This document shows, piece by piece, positions 37,119 to 48,945 of a stretch of 64,000 nt of DNA (its first letter is position 1; every line of letters starts with the position of its first letter). Under the pieces are notes generated by a model. The model was not told where the DNA came from, did no database searches, and was given only the letters and a program-made list of their open reading frames with translations. A program made the translations under genes and the position numbers. The stretch is from Vigna angularis (Eukaryota; Streptophyta; Magnoliopsida; Fabales; Fabaceae): positions 4,414,501-4,478,500 of the forward strand of contig NC_068971.1 of NCBI RefSeq assembly GCF_016808095.1. The letters are read 5' to 3'.

Positions 37119-38278
37119 AGGTTAAATATGTTTTTAGTTTCTAAACTATGAAGCGATTTTGGGTTTCATTCCTCTAGTTTTGAAACTTTTATTTTTAGTC
37201 CTTAAAATTAAACGGCGTTAAGTTTTTTTCGATATGGCAAATATTGAGCCACATCACTTTCCTTTTTTTCTGAAACGTGTACCCAAAGCTTGCCGCTACT
37301 ATTGAGAACTCACTCCATGGCGCCTACCGCATAGGAAAAGTCTCGCTGACAACCCTTCCTCTCCAAAGCTCTTTGCTTGCGGCTTCTGCACTGTTGGAGG
37401 TGTAATTTCTCGAGAGTCTTCGTTCACTACAGAAGAGTCTTCGTTCACACGTTACCGAAGCCTCCCACGCCAATGACTAAGAGTTCATCGAAGTTGTTGG
37501 TTGATGCTTTCATTTTCGCAATTGAGAAGTGGCGGCAAAGGTGGGTGAGTAGCGACGATGAGCCATTGCCCAGAGAAGTTCCGTATTTTTTTATTGGGAC
37601 CCTTGTTGACTGAGACGTTCTTTCTGCATTTGATGAGGAACAAAACGGTGATAAGGGAGAGGAAAACGACACCGGAAACTGCACTAGCAACTTCGGCAGT
37701 TGGGGGTCTCTTGGTGCCGCTATTTTACTATTAGGATGCATTTCCAGTGAAAGATATACCTTTTCCCTATTTCCTGGAATGTAAATTGCATAACCTTTAA
37801 CCACTGGTACACCCTTCTGGTTGCGCTCAACTTGAGAATGTCTGCCCCTCTTTCAGCCAACTAATCCTGAATGAAGATGTATAACATTTCATCAACGGGC
37901 TCTTGAACCTCCGGGCTCTGAATTTGTAGTTAATTAAGGTTGCGTCTTCTCTTCTTCTTCCAACAGCATATGCAGAGAAGGTGTCGCCGACGAAGGAGCG
38001 GAGGAAGTTGCTGGGGGTGGAGATGAAGGAGGTGAATGTGGAGGTGACGATGGAGTCACACGAGGATAAAAAGAAGAAAAGCAACGTGGCACACGGTAAC
38101 GAGTGAATGTGGCATAACACATAGGTCGTCGTTTGCCACATCAAAGAAAACGCCGTTCAATTTTAAGGACTAAAAGTAAGAGTTTCAAAACTAAGAGGAT
38201 GAAAATGAATAAACCTTTCGAAGAGGGACGAAACCCAAAATCGCTTGATAGTTTAGGGACTAAAAATATATTTAACCC
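37119..38278 (-). mobile_element. Pack-MULE (Mutator-like element carrying a gene fragment)
   Basis: Long terminal inverted repeats of about 100-130 bp: left AGGTTAAATATGTTTTTAGT, right (complement) GGGTTAAATATATTTTTAGT. Both continue through AAGCGATTTTGGGTTTC and AGTCCTTAAAATT. The right arm has an extra segment of about 28 bp. A 9-bp target duplication AAAAAATAA lies at 37110-37118 and 38279-38287; it is exact, but A-rich. The 0.9-kb interior has no transposase and includes a receptor-kinase fragment. Its right duplication overlaps that of the neighbouring element starting at 38289, so one inserted into the other's target repeat. Confidence 0.85.
37444..37930 (-). pseudogene. captured fragment of a CrRLK1L (FERONIA-like) receptor kinase
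   Basis: Read leftward, in three frames, it gives consecutive parts of a malectin-like receptor kinase. First is the end of the ectodomain (KGYAIYIPGNREKVYLSLEM). Then, in a shifted frame, comes a transmembrane helix (AVSGVVFLSLITVLFLIKC). Back in the first frame is the juxtamembrane segment (LCRHFSIAKMKASTNNFDE) and the kinase glycine loop GVGGFGNV, where homology stops at a TGA. The piece upstream of the ectodomain end (EPVDEMLYIF...AERGADIL) is in yet another frame with a stop. The order is contiguous and intron-free, as in CrRLK1L genes. It cannot encode a receptor. Right-hand sequence to about 38140 may include more captured DNA that I could not identify. Confidence 0.8.
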
Positions 38279-38296
38279 AAAAAATAATGGGTGTTG

Positions 38297-39577
38297 TGTT
38301 AGCTGCAAAATCAACAGCATGTGCACCGGTCGTAGCGTAGCAAGTGATAAATATCGTTCTCTCCCAAGGGACTTATGCAACACATGAAAACTCTTCCTTC
38401 CATAACTTAATTAGACATCAAAGTGTACAAAAAACACAAGAAACTCTTTTTGGTATTTTTATCAAACAGTTGGTGTGCAAATAATTTAACATAGAGTGTT
38501 TACAATTTGTTAAGACTAGAATTCATCCATTTCATTCTCATGCATTCACAAACATTTCAATTCCATCTAATAGGTGTTCAATTTCAGTTCTAGGTTCAAT
38601 TCATATTTCTCAATACATCAAGAACCAAAATTCATGCATGGGTGATCAATCCAAAGCAAGCATTAAGCATAGAAATCAAATACTAACATGAATTGGAAAA
38701 GCATATAACATTAACATCACAAAATAAATAAGAATTCCATGTTTTACAACTAATCTCAACAAATAGGAAAAGTCCTCCATGGTGGAGAACTTAGGGTTCT
38801 ACAAAATTGAAGATATATGGAAGAAATTGGAACCAAAGAGAGGATGCACAACCTTTCCCAAGGTTTTTGGCAGCTGCTCCATGCTCCATTTGCGCCTCCC
38901 CTTCGTATCTCCATCCACAATTTGTGACTCATCTTCTTCCTCAACCCAGAAGGGCAAAAATCACCATTGTTGAAGCTTGAAGACCCAAGGAGGAGTGAGA
39001 GAGCTTCCCCACACCCCAAACACCTTCCAAGGGCCTCTACCAATCTCTCTAGGTGAAGAATGAAGTGTAGGAGGAGAAGAATGCTCAAAAAATCGCGAGA
39101 CCCATGTTTAAATAACCTATTTTGCCACATCAACACCGTCCGCGCTCAGCCCCCTTCCTAGGGCGCCCGGCACAAGAGTTGCGGGAAGACTGGCGCCCAG
39201 CCCCCTTCCTGGTGGCGCTCAACTTCTATGCAGGTGGCGCTCAGCCCCTAAACCAAGGGGGCCCGGCCTGATTTTTCTGCAGATCTGCTTGCTCCAAAGG
39301 CGTCCAACATGGGTATTTGCTTCAAATTGATCTTTTATTGTCCCAAAACATGTTCTCTTGAGTTCTTGCTTATTTTCCTCCACTAGAATTTTTTCCTATT
39401 CATTTATTTCACACACTCAAATAAAGAGATTAGAGGTAAAAACAAACATATACTAAATAAAACACAAGAAAACTAGAAAACACACTAAACTTGAGAATAA
39501 AACAAGGTAAAAGCTATGAAGGAGTTGATTTATTCACAAAATATATACACAAAAACACGTAAAATCAACCGTTATCA
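38297..39577 (-). mobile_element. solo LTR, 1281 bp, inserted in the left arm of the Mutator-type element
   Basis: Ends TGATAACGG...CTAACA on the minus strand (TGTTAGCTGC...CCGTTATCA on plus). The exact 5-bp duplication TGTTG is at 38292-38296 and 39578-39582. No primer site or polypurine tract adjoins it, so it is the product of LTR-LTR recombination. It includes a GC-rich block with repeated GGCGCTCAGCCCC-like words near 39140-39260. The ORFs inside (38133-38387, 38756-39136) have no protein features and are treated as LTR sequence. Probably a Ty3/gypsy (Tat/Ogre-like) family. Confidence 0.88.
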
Positions 39578-40055
39578 TGTTGCTCCCTCCACCACCACCT
39601 CTTGCTTCCTCCACTTCCCCATTCCTGTTTTATCCCTCCCTCCACCTTCTTATTCCTGTTTTACCCTTCAGAAGAATTTTATTTTTAGGATTAATATTTT
39701 TTAACTTCTACCCACTCCAATCCCCTACATGAATGCGATGGTCTCATTTATGCTTAACCAACAAGCATTTGTTATTGACATTTATGTTGTTTCTTTCTCT
39801 CTTCGATCTCATCACCTATACAACACAACCATCTTAATGGTGGACCCATGTTTCTATGTTTAATTTTCTTTTGTCTCTCTCTGTTTTTTATGCTTCTTTC
39901 CATTGTTGTATCTTTTGAACTTTCTAATTGTTTATCTTACCCACACCAACGTACGAAGAGTTATGCAATCTCACATTAAAAAAATGTTGATACATGAGGA
40001 AGAAATATATGTCGCAATGTGTCAGAAAAAATATTGTGGAGGATAGTTAATTTTA

Positions 40056-41143
40056 GGATTAATAGCCTTTTTTGTCTCCAGATTTGTTTATTTTTCTCAA
40101 TTAGGTCATTCCTTTTAAAAGTGTGTCAAATTGGTCTTCACTTAGTAAATTTTGCGAGTCAACGTCGTCCCTTCCGTTAAATACGCACAAACGGCGTTAG
40201 CTTTTTCCTCTCTCTTCTGCTTTTCAGTAATGCAACAGACCTTTCTATTCTACAATCTTCTGCAATGCAACAGACCAATCTGTCCTCACTTTTAAAAGCT
40301 ATTAAACCAAACATTAAATATTTGAGATAAAAGAATAAATAATAAGAATTAAAATACTAGAATTAAAATGGGCTGATAGTGATGCATACAATACAACTCC
40401 ATTTTCACTCCTTAAAACGTGAAAAACATTCTTCATTTCTTCACTGCAGCAATAACACAAACGTTTCATCTACTTCTTTAATTGCACACGCTCAACACAA
40501 TCTTTTTCTTCTTCCTCTTCTTCTTTAATCTCACACCTCATAATACAAAACAAAGAACTCATTCTGCGTCTTCTTCCACCACAACATAGACCTCCATGTT
40601 GGCCTTAATTTTCAATCCTATCTTCAACCATTCTTCCTGAGATTTTGAAACAATGCAACTGGTCTAGAGTCAGATCGACCCCAAAATCGACAACAGAAAA
40701 GCTCTTAATCCAACGCTCATGTTGTGCCACCCTGGTCATGGCCATGATTGAAAATAAAGTCGCCACTTTTGTCAATCCAAGTAGAGGAAATGGGGAAGAG
40801 GAGAAACAAGCCTTACACGATTTTGGAAGGTGAAGAAGAAGGTGGTGTCGGTGGTGTTGATGATGTTGCCGACAATCGAAAACGTAATGTGATGGCTTCT
40901 GCCCGGTGAAGGATTCTCGAAGGTTGATGTTGCTCCATGACTGCCTCGCGTGGAAAGAGAAGGTGAAGAAGGGTGAAGGCGGTCCTGCCATGAGTCCATG
41001 ACTGTCTTGGTAGGGGAGGAATTATTGGGTCTTTTGGATTGAGAATTATTTTATTAGAAAAAAAGGTTAGAAGTATATTTGTGTTGTGAATAAAAGTAGA
41101 GATCTAAGATTTGTTTAAGTGTAGAGGATAATGTATTAAGTTA

Positions 41144-41237
<94 letters not shown>

Positions 41238-41528
41238 AGGTGGAGATTAAGAGTTTATATATTATATAATATAGTTTTATATAATATATGAGAATAAAAG
41301 AAGGTGGGGAAAACTAATCATTTTATGCTACAAAAACTGATAAAAGCTGCTGTGTTAAAAAAAAGTAAAGGAGAGAGAATAAAAAGTTAACGTTGTTTGT
41401 GAGTATTTAACGGAAGGGACGACGTTGACGCAAAATTTTATAAGTGAAGTCCAATTTGACACACTTTTAAAAGAATGTACCTAATTGGGAAAAATAAGCA
41501 AATATGAGGACAAAAAAGCTATTAAACC
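40056..41528. mobile_element. inner Mutator-type element, 1473 bp, with about 145-bp TIRs
   Basis: Left arm starts GGATTAATAGCCTTTTTTGT; right arm (complement) GGTTTAATAGCTTTTTTGTC. They stay alignable through AGTGTGTCAAATTGG and AACGTCGTCCCTTCCGTTAA for about 145 bp. The flanks TTAATTTTA (40047-40055) and GTAATTTTA (41529-41537) match at 8 of 9 bases. The interior has a C/T- then G/A-rich stretch, an ORF without known domain (40605-40991, -), and a long (TA)n run. No transposase. Confidence 0.85.
41151..41232. repeat. (TA)n microsatellite, 82 bp
   Basis: The longest uninterrupted TA run in the window, inside the inner Mutator-type element. Confidence 0.96.
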
Positions 41529-42384
41529 GTAATTTTATAAAAAGGTTGAAACATTTTATATAATCATTTAAATAAAATATTGAAATTTTAAAACTTTAAG
41601 TGAGGAATTTGATCATTTAAATTTAGAAAATTTTGAATTATAATTAAATAGTAAGAATTTTGAACTTTTGAAAATTTTTTAATTAATTCATGTATACATT
41701 TTTCATTTTTTTATTCCGTTATCGTTTTGAAATTGAGATATAGAAACTTTAACACATTTTACTAACAATAATGAATATTTCTCTCATGTTAACAATCGAT
41801 TGTGGTTAATTTCCCGATTTATTTTGCAATCGTTTTTTTACCAACATTAATGGTATATGTTTCCATTGATGTCATTTAGAATTTTTTATCAATGTCAATA
41901 AAATTATTTTTTTATGATGTTAGTCATAAAATATTCATTATTGTTAGTCATAAAATATTCATTATCGTTTGGAACTGCTGCACCGCCGAATGACCACCGT
42001 AAACACCCCGCATCGTGGCACCACAAAAAGCCACACCACCGCACTACGAAACCAAACGGATATGGAGACAGGAATATGAAGAAGAACCAAATGGATATGG
42101 AGAAGAGAAGTAAAAATTGAGAGATGAGAAGAAACGGATCCGGTGAGAGCTCGAGGGGGTGAGAATCTAGAAAGAGAGAAAATGAGACTTGGGATAATGG
42201 ATGGTGGGGCTGTGTAGTGAAAATGGGTGAGTAAAAATGGGTAAGAATTTAGGATTTCAGAGTAAAATAAATAAATAGGATTAAAAGTAAAAAAAGCTAC
42301 TTTTGTAATAAAATTTTTTTATAAAGGGTCGGGGAGGTGGAGGAAGAAGGGGTAGTGGTGGAGGAAGCAACACCCAAAAATAAT

Positions 42385-45096
42385 TTTTCCTAATTTTATA
42401 AGAATAGAAAAGAACCACTTTTTAAATATCGAAACTAAAATTTACTTTATGAAATGAACAACATTATTAAGTCTAAACAATTTGTAAAAAATTAAAAATT
42501 AAACAATTAATTAATTGGAATAAAAATATTATACTGATAATTGAAATATAAAATACAAAATTTTTATAAATATTACAAAAAAATCTTGACAGAAAAATAT
42601 TATTCAACAATAATGCATCTCTCTCATAGAGCGAAATTATAAGTGTTGACAAAAATTCTCGATAAAAAGATATAATCTATTTAGAATCAAAACCTATATA
42701 CTTACAACTTAGAACTTTAAGATAAAGGTAGGCATAGTTTTTAACAAAAAAAAAATGATGTTGAAGACAAATATTTTTCTGAATTTGTTTTTATTTTGAT
42801 AAGAAATTCTTATATTAATTTAGGTTGTGTTAGCATTCAATCATTTCCAATTGAGACAGAAAAGGAAAGATGAATTTGAATTGATTGTTTATGTTTATAT
42901 GTAGCGATTTGAAAAAAAAAAATGAAAGTGGATCAGTGAGATTTCTCTTTGGTGAGATTGCTCCTTCGTGTAATCTCACTTGATATGAAGAAAATTATGG
43001 GAAATGAATACAACTTTCCTTAAATGCTCCTGGTTTAGCTTTTGCTTCCAATAGCTTTACAGGATTCCTCCACCAAATAATTTATGACTATTGCTTAAGA
43101 GAGGTCTTGTGATGAATAATTTATGGTTTTTGCTATAAATATATAATATCTAAATATTTAATTTTTATTTTTATATCAAATAAATTGTATTTTTTCTATT
43201 ACAATAATTATTTTTTTCAAAACTATTCACTAGCATTTTCTTTAAAAAACAATTCCAACTAATTCAAAAATAATTTTATATTATTTTTAACATCAAAAAC
43301 AATTTTGTAATTTTTTTTTATCTATTAAAATTTTATTTTTTTATATAACATTAGTCAAATCTTTTACAAATTTTTAAAAACTTTACTTTCCAATTTACTC
43401 TCTAACACCTTCAAATATTTTAAAAGTAAATAACACACATTCTACTCATAAATTCATCCATTCACTTTCTTAAATCCATATTGACAAGTGAACACATACT
43501 TAATGTAGGTATGAAGACTTGTAAAGATAATATTTAATTCTTTTTAATCAAATTTGAAAATAAAATAAATATAAATATATTTGTTCGTCCAGTCCAGTCT
43601 TTGTATTGAAAATGTATTTTGTTTTCTTTAGTCATTAGTTTCTTAACTTATTTGTAGGATTTATATTTGATCATCTTTTTCAACTTTCTATAATTATTTG
43701 ATTTGTATCAAATTGTTATTTGATATTTATATAATTATAATCTCTTTTATTAATATTGGACATTAAAAAAATGTATTCGTTTTTTATTTTAAATGTTTGA
43801 TAATATTATTTCTTTTATGATTTTTATTTTTTATAAAAAATTATTTAATTGATATTTGGAACACCGAAGAAACCGGTATAAAATAAAAAATTTATATCAA
43901 TTAAATATGAAGATGAATATTGAATTTTTACTTTAGATATCAAAATTAAATATATAAACATATAACCTACATATATACTATGTTCGACTGTCATCTCTAA
44001 TTATAAATAGTTTAGAAATACTAGAGTGGTAAGTTAAATATCATATTCTTAATAACAAAAATATAATGTAAAGCTCACTTAATTTAGACTAGGAGATATA
44101 ATTTTAAAATAACTAGAGAATGAAGATATTATTTAAAAAATATCTTTTAATAGGCTGCAATGTATTTTTTCTTTTATTCCAAAATTTACTTTTAAGAGTT
44201 TTAAATATTTGTTTTAAAAAATCCTAGTTGATCAATCATATTAGTAAGGAGGCAGCAGTTGGGAAATTAAAATAGATCAATAAAAAAAAATTATTTGAGT
44301 AAATTCTTCTTTTTTTATTTTTGCATTTTATTCTATCGTTTTTCTTCCTTTCATATGAGTTTGTGAGAGTTATATATTCAATCTAATCAACTAACAAATT
44401 AAGAATGTTTTAGTAATTTGAATAAGTAGAGATATTGATTGTATATCTCGACGTTATAGAAGTTCTATCAATTTATTTAGGAGACCTTGAACATTGGACT
44501 GACTTCTTTGCAAGTGAAGTTATTCTCATGTAAGAGAAATAAACATTCTACATCTATTCAATTATGTTTAGTTTATGTGTTGAATTGTAATAAATGTTAT
44601 GATCGGAGTTACCATTCATTTTGTATTAGAAATACATGGATTTGTGATTTATATGACGTTAGCTATCTTAACTTGAGCCGGGATTTGGAATTAGTCAATT
44701 TTAAATTTAGTTAGTTTATTAGAACATTTGATAACTTTATATTCATAACTTAATATTTGATAACTTAGTAGCCATTAAATATTAATAACTTAAGTTATAA
44801 TTTAACCTTTGAGTCAAAGAAATATCAAAATAGTTATCTTAAACATTGATTTAAATACATAAATCCATTAAAAAAAATAGGTCTTATCATAGTTAGATTA
44901 ATAACATAAATTATATAAATTGAAGTATTTCTTTTTAGTCAAAATGGTGAGATTGAGTTAATAAATGCTTAAAAGTCTTACGTTTTGTAATTTTGTTTTA
45001 CAAATCATTTTTAAATAACGAGATTCAATATTGTTCTGACTTGATAATGCAGTATATGTTTATTTATTATTATTATCACTAAATAATATAAAAAGA
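42385..45096. other. AT-rich intergenic DNA
   Basis: No gene, RNA or repeat boundary recognised. Confidence 0.5.
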
Positions 45097-45368
45097 AGTT
45101 AAATATATTTTTAGTCCCAAAATTTAAAGGTAAAATAAAATTTTTTTATTCTTTTAAATTTTGATACATTTTAGTCTTTAAATTTTAAAAATGAATAATA
45201 CAATTTTTTTAATTTAATAAGTTAATTTTTTAAGTTTATTGACATTTGAGCTATTACGTGTCAAAATGGTTAAACAATTTAATCATCATTTCAAAATGTA
45301 TTTGACAAAAAGATAATTAATATAATTGAATTAAAAAGACTATATGTATTATTTTTAAAAATTTAAGA

Positions 45369-45420
<52 letters not shown>

Positions 45421-45485
45421 AAATTTGAAAAAATTATGAATTTCATTTTTACGTCACAATTTAATAATTAAAAATATATTTAATT
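45097..45485. mobile_element. MITE-like remnant with Mutator-type ends
   Basis: Left GTTAAATATATTTTTAGTCC faces right (complement) ATTAAATATATTTTTAATTA. Inner words (AAAATTTAAA, TTTGATACATTTTAG) and their rough complements also pair. A (TA)n run (45373-45418) sits in the right half. No matching target duplication was found. The ends resemble the Pack-MULE termini at 37119-38278. Confidence 0.45.
45373..45418. repeat. (TA)n microsatellite
   Basis: Uninterrupted AT/TA dinucleotides over 46 bases. Confidence 0.95.
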
Positions 45486-48046
45486 CTTATTTGAAAAGAG
45501 ATTATAAGTTAGTCATTAATAAATTTTAACTTCTTTCATTGTTTAATAATTGAATTAAGGAAGATGTTATTTGTTTTGTTTTATACATACTTATAACAAC
45601 TTGATTTTATTTTCTTTAGAATTAAAAAGGAAGATAAGAAAATGATTGGATTGTATTTTTTTTACTTATCAGATGTCTATTTTTAAAATCGTAAAATAAG
45701 ACAAACTAATGTGAAAATGACATAAGCATCATTCTATAACCAAAACGCATTAATACACTTAAATTGTCTTTGAATTATGTTTAACATATATTTTTGTCAT
45801 TTGTTTATTATTAATGGATGAACCGAGGACCAAGGCATCATGGTGTCTACATTTATCTTATCTACTATTTTAAAATTATTTGAATGCCTCGCCTAAGTAT
45901 AAGCAATATTAAACGAAATTTTTTGAAAAATTTTATTGACAATTTTTTTTATATATATTATGAATTAGTTAAATATTTTGATGGCTTTTCAAGTTTTATA
46001 GAGTGAGTTATTTTTTTAAAAAATGTCATTGTTATTATTATTTTTTAAAAATTTATTTTTCAATCATTTTTAGTAAATATATAAAAGGTCTGATGAAAAA
46101 AAGGTGAACGTTGATAAAATTCATTAGTTTTGCTTATTGAAAAATTATAAATTTTAATCTCACTATTTTGTTCGACTGCATATGTTTAACGAAAAATGGA
46201 AGAAAACACTTCTACGGAAGCCCAAACTCTTAATGGGCTTATTCGGCCTGTTTTAGTATGTGGGCCTTGTATAGTTAACTCATTTTAAATGGTGGTGAAT
46301 TGACTTTCGTTAGATTTGTCGAACGTAACAGTATCATGCGAGAACAGTAATAAATAAAAGCACAAAATCTTTATGCTTTAGTTAATCAATTATATTATTT
46401 TGAAAAGGTTTTTAAAATTTGACTTGATAAATTCCACTGTCTCACAATAAATATAATTTACATTGTTTAATTTAATTTATTATCTAACATTCAGTAAAAT
46501 ATTAAATTTTTACTTTCTTATTTTCCCTTCTACTAATTATTATTTTCATCTAAATTAAAATAATATATTTATTGAACGAGTTATTTCATTTAAAAATTAC
46601 CGTATTAATTTTTATTCTTAATTTTGTAAAATATGGCCTAAACTATAGTTTTGTACAATGGTGGTGAAGTACTAACTTTTTTGACATAGTGTCACTGATT
46701 TTGTTTTCAACTCATAAAAATATTTAAAATTATTATAATTAAAATGAAGGAAAAATTAATTTAAAGTAATTATTCTCAATATATTTTAGTCAAATAATTA
46801 CAATTATTTTAAATTAAAATAGTTAAAATATTCGAAATTAATTTCGCCGCATTCATTTTTCTCACCCTAATACAATTAGTCTGACTAAAATATAAGAAGA
46901 AAAACAAAAAACTAAAATTTAAATTTAAACCTTATCAAATCTACAAACCCTTTTTAATATTATCATAAAAAAATGTCTTTATTAAATCTGAATATCATGT
47001 CGAATAAATATGACTGAAAATAATTTTATAAAGTTAGTTTTTTATTTATGAAATTAATAATTTTATATAAACTTAATTATCAATTTTAATAGTATAAAAT
47101 TAACTATTTGTTTGTATTCAAGTCCAAAATAATGATTAGAAAAATTATTACATATTTTTTACTCTTTGAAGAAATTTTAGAAAAACACTAAGCAAATGTA
47201 ATATATGTCCCAAAAAAATATTATTATTATTATTATTCTTTTCTTCTTTTACTCATTACACACATATTATTATTACTAAATTCTCCATCCATCCATCAGT
47301 TTTACAATTTTATCTCTTGCCCGATTTGCCAAGTAACCCAATATGCTTTTATAGTCTTAACTTTCAAATTTTTTGACAAACCCAAACCGTATTATTTTGT
47401 TATTTTTATCCGATTCCTCCATCAACAACATTTTATATAATTTTTATTGTTTTTATTTATTTATATTTATATTTTGATTTATTTAATGAAATATTTTTAA
47501 CCTCATTTTAATTTATTTATTTTATATTTAAATTATTCAGTACGTTCAATATCTAATAATTATTATGTAATAAAAAAATTATCATGATAAATAAAAATTC
47601 AATTTTTTATAACTCATATATCCTCACTAACCACTGATAAATAATTTGATTTATAACTGAAGGTATAATATTAAATTAATAGATGTTAACTCATTTATCC
47701 TGATTAACTACTATTAAATGATTTGACTTATTATAGTCTGAGATATAACCACAGGTATTAAATAAGTATATTATTAGCTCATTTATGTTAAAAGATTTAT
47801 TTGAATATTTATAAAGATATTATAAAATGAAATCAAATAACTCATTGAAGAAATTTTGATATCTTTTTTTATATAATACAAATTGTTTAAATTAACTTCA
47901 TGATAATAAAGTTATATCTATTGTAATTAAATATCAATTTTTTAATTGTATATTTTTATATTTGATGGATGTGATTTTTATTTGCGATGATGATCATATA
48001 TTGAAGATCGATAACAAACAAGATTTTTAGTTTGTGAATAAAAATA

Positions 48047-48081
<35 letters not shown>

Positions 48082-48771
48082 TTTAGTAGTTCTCGTTAAT
48101 ATAAATATGTATGTAAAAAAATTACTTAAAAATGTTAGAGGATTAAAACTAGTTATTATAATTGATAACTTGCTATAGACATTATTATAATTTTCTTTAT
48201 CCATCACTTCAACTTCCATTATTCTAACCTTTATTTTTGTTTTGTTTTTTATACAAATGATTTAGTTGCTTCACAATTGATAATTGTGACTAATATTGCC
48301 ATATTGGGTCTTATTCTATACATTTGGCCTTAATTTAGACTTTTTAGTGTTTTTTCTAACATATAATCTAAATTTTGGCCATTTATCTGTCTAAAATCTT
48401 ATATCTCATCTCCTATCCCCTTGAACATGTTTTTGTGGAACTAGTACTGAACTATTTTTACCTTCATATTTTGATACCTATCCATCCATTGACCTTTATT
48501 GTACATTTGAAAATGTCATATCCCCCACTAAGTTCATTTGAATTGCAATCTCCTAAATCCTTTTATTAAAAAAAAAGTGAACAACAAAGAAAAAAATAGT
48601 ATTTTTTCAAAACAAAAAGATAATAAACAACTATCAATAAAATAAAAAAAGAAATCTAGTTACGCCAATATAATATTTTTATACTTCACCAGTCTTTTTC
48701 GTTTTCCATCAATATAATAACTTTATAATTTCACTTCATAATCCCCTACTTCTAATTCCTTTCAACATATA
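45486..48771. other. AT-rich intergenic DNA
   Basis: No supported gene. Two TGGGC/GGCCC-type motifs occur near 46225-46265 without a nearby ORF. A (TA)n run lies at 48051-48078; the ORF across it (47956-48219, -) is an artefact of the repeat. Confidence 0.5.
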
Positions 48772-48945
48772 TTTAAATATATTTTTAGTCATAATAAATT
48801 ATCAAATTTATTCTTAATTTTTAATCAAATTTTAACTTTTTTTAGTAATTTTTTAATCAAAAAGTATTCTAGAAAGTAGTCAGTGAAATAAAATTATACA
48901 AATAAAGCTTAGGAGATAAGAAAAAAATTTGATAATTTATGTCAT
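48772..48945. mobile_element. short MITE-like inverted repeat
   Basis: ATTTAAATATATTTTTAGTC and ATAAATTATCAAATTT at the left face a complementary AAATTTGATAATTTAT at the right, leaving a small loop region. No duplication confirmed. Confidence 0.35.

Larger units (their letters stand above)
38289..42375. mobile_element. Mutator-type element with two later insertions inside it
   Basis: The right terminus (complement) reads GGGTGTTGCTTCCTCCACCA. The left terminus starts GGGTGTTG at 38289, is cut by the solo LTR, and resumes CTCCCTCCACCACCACC at 39583. The arms share about 45 bp, including CTTCCTCCAC-TCCCC. A 9-bp target duplication AAAAATAAT is exact (38280-38288 and 42376-42384). Subtracting the solo LTR with its duplication and the inner element with its duplication leaves about 1.3 kb. 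The remaining interior (39583-40055, 41529-42375) has no transposase or gene I recognise. Superfamily is assigned from duplication length and TIR type. Confidence 0.82.

Noticed and set aside
38756..39136. 126-codon ORF on the minus strand
   Set aside because: Lies wholly inside the 1281-bp solo LTR, defined by exact target duplications; treated as LTR sequence.
40605..40991. 128-codon ORF on the minus strand inside the inner Mutator-type element
   Set aside because: His-rich low-complexity stretch and no family I recognise; overlaps an open frame on the other strand. Not called as a captured gene without a homology search.
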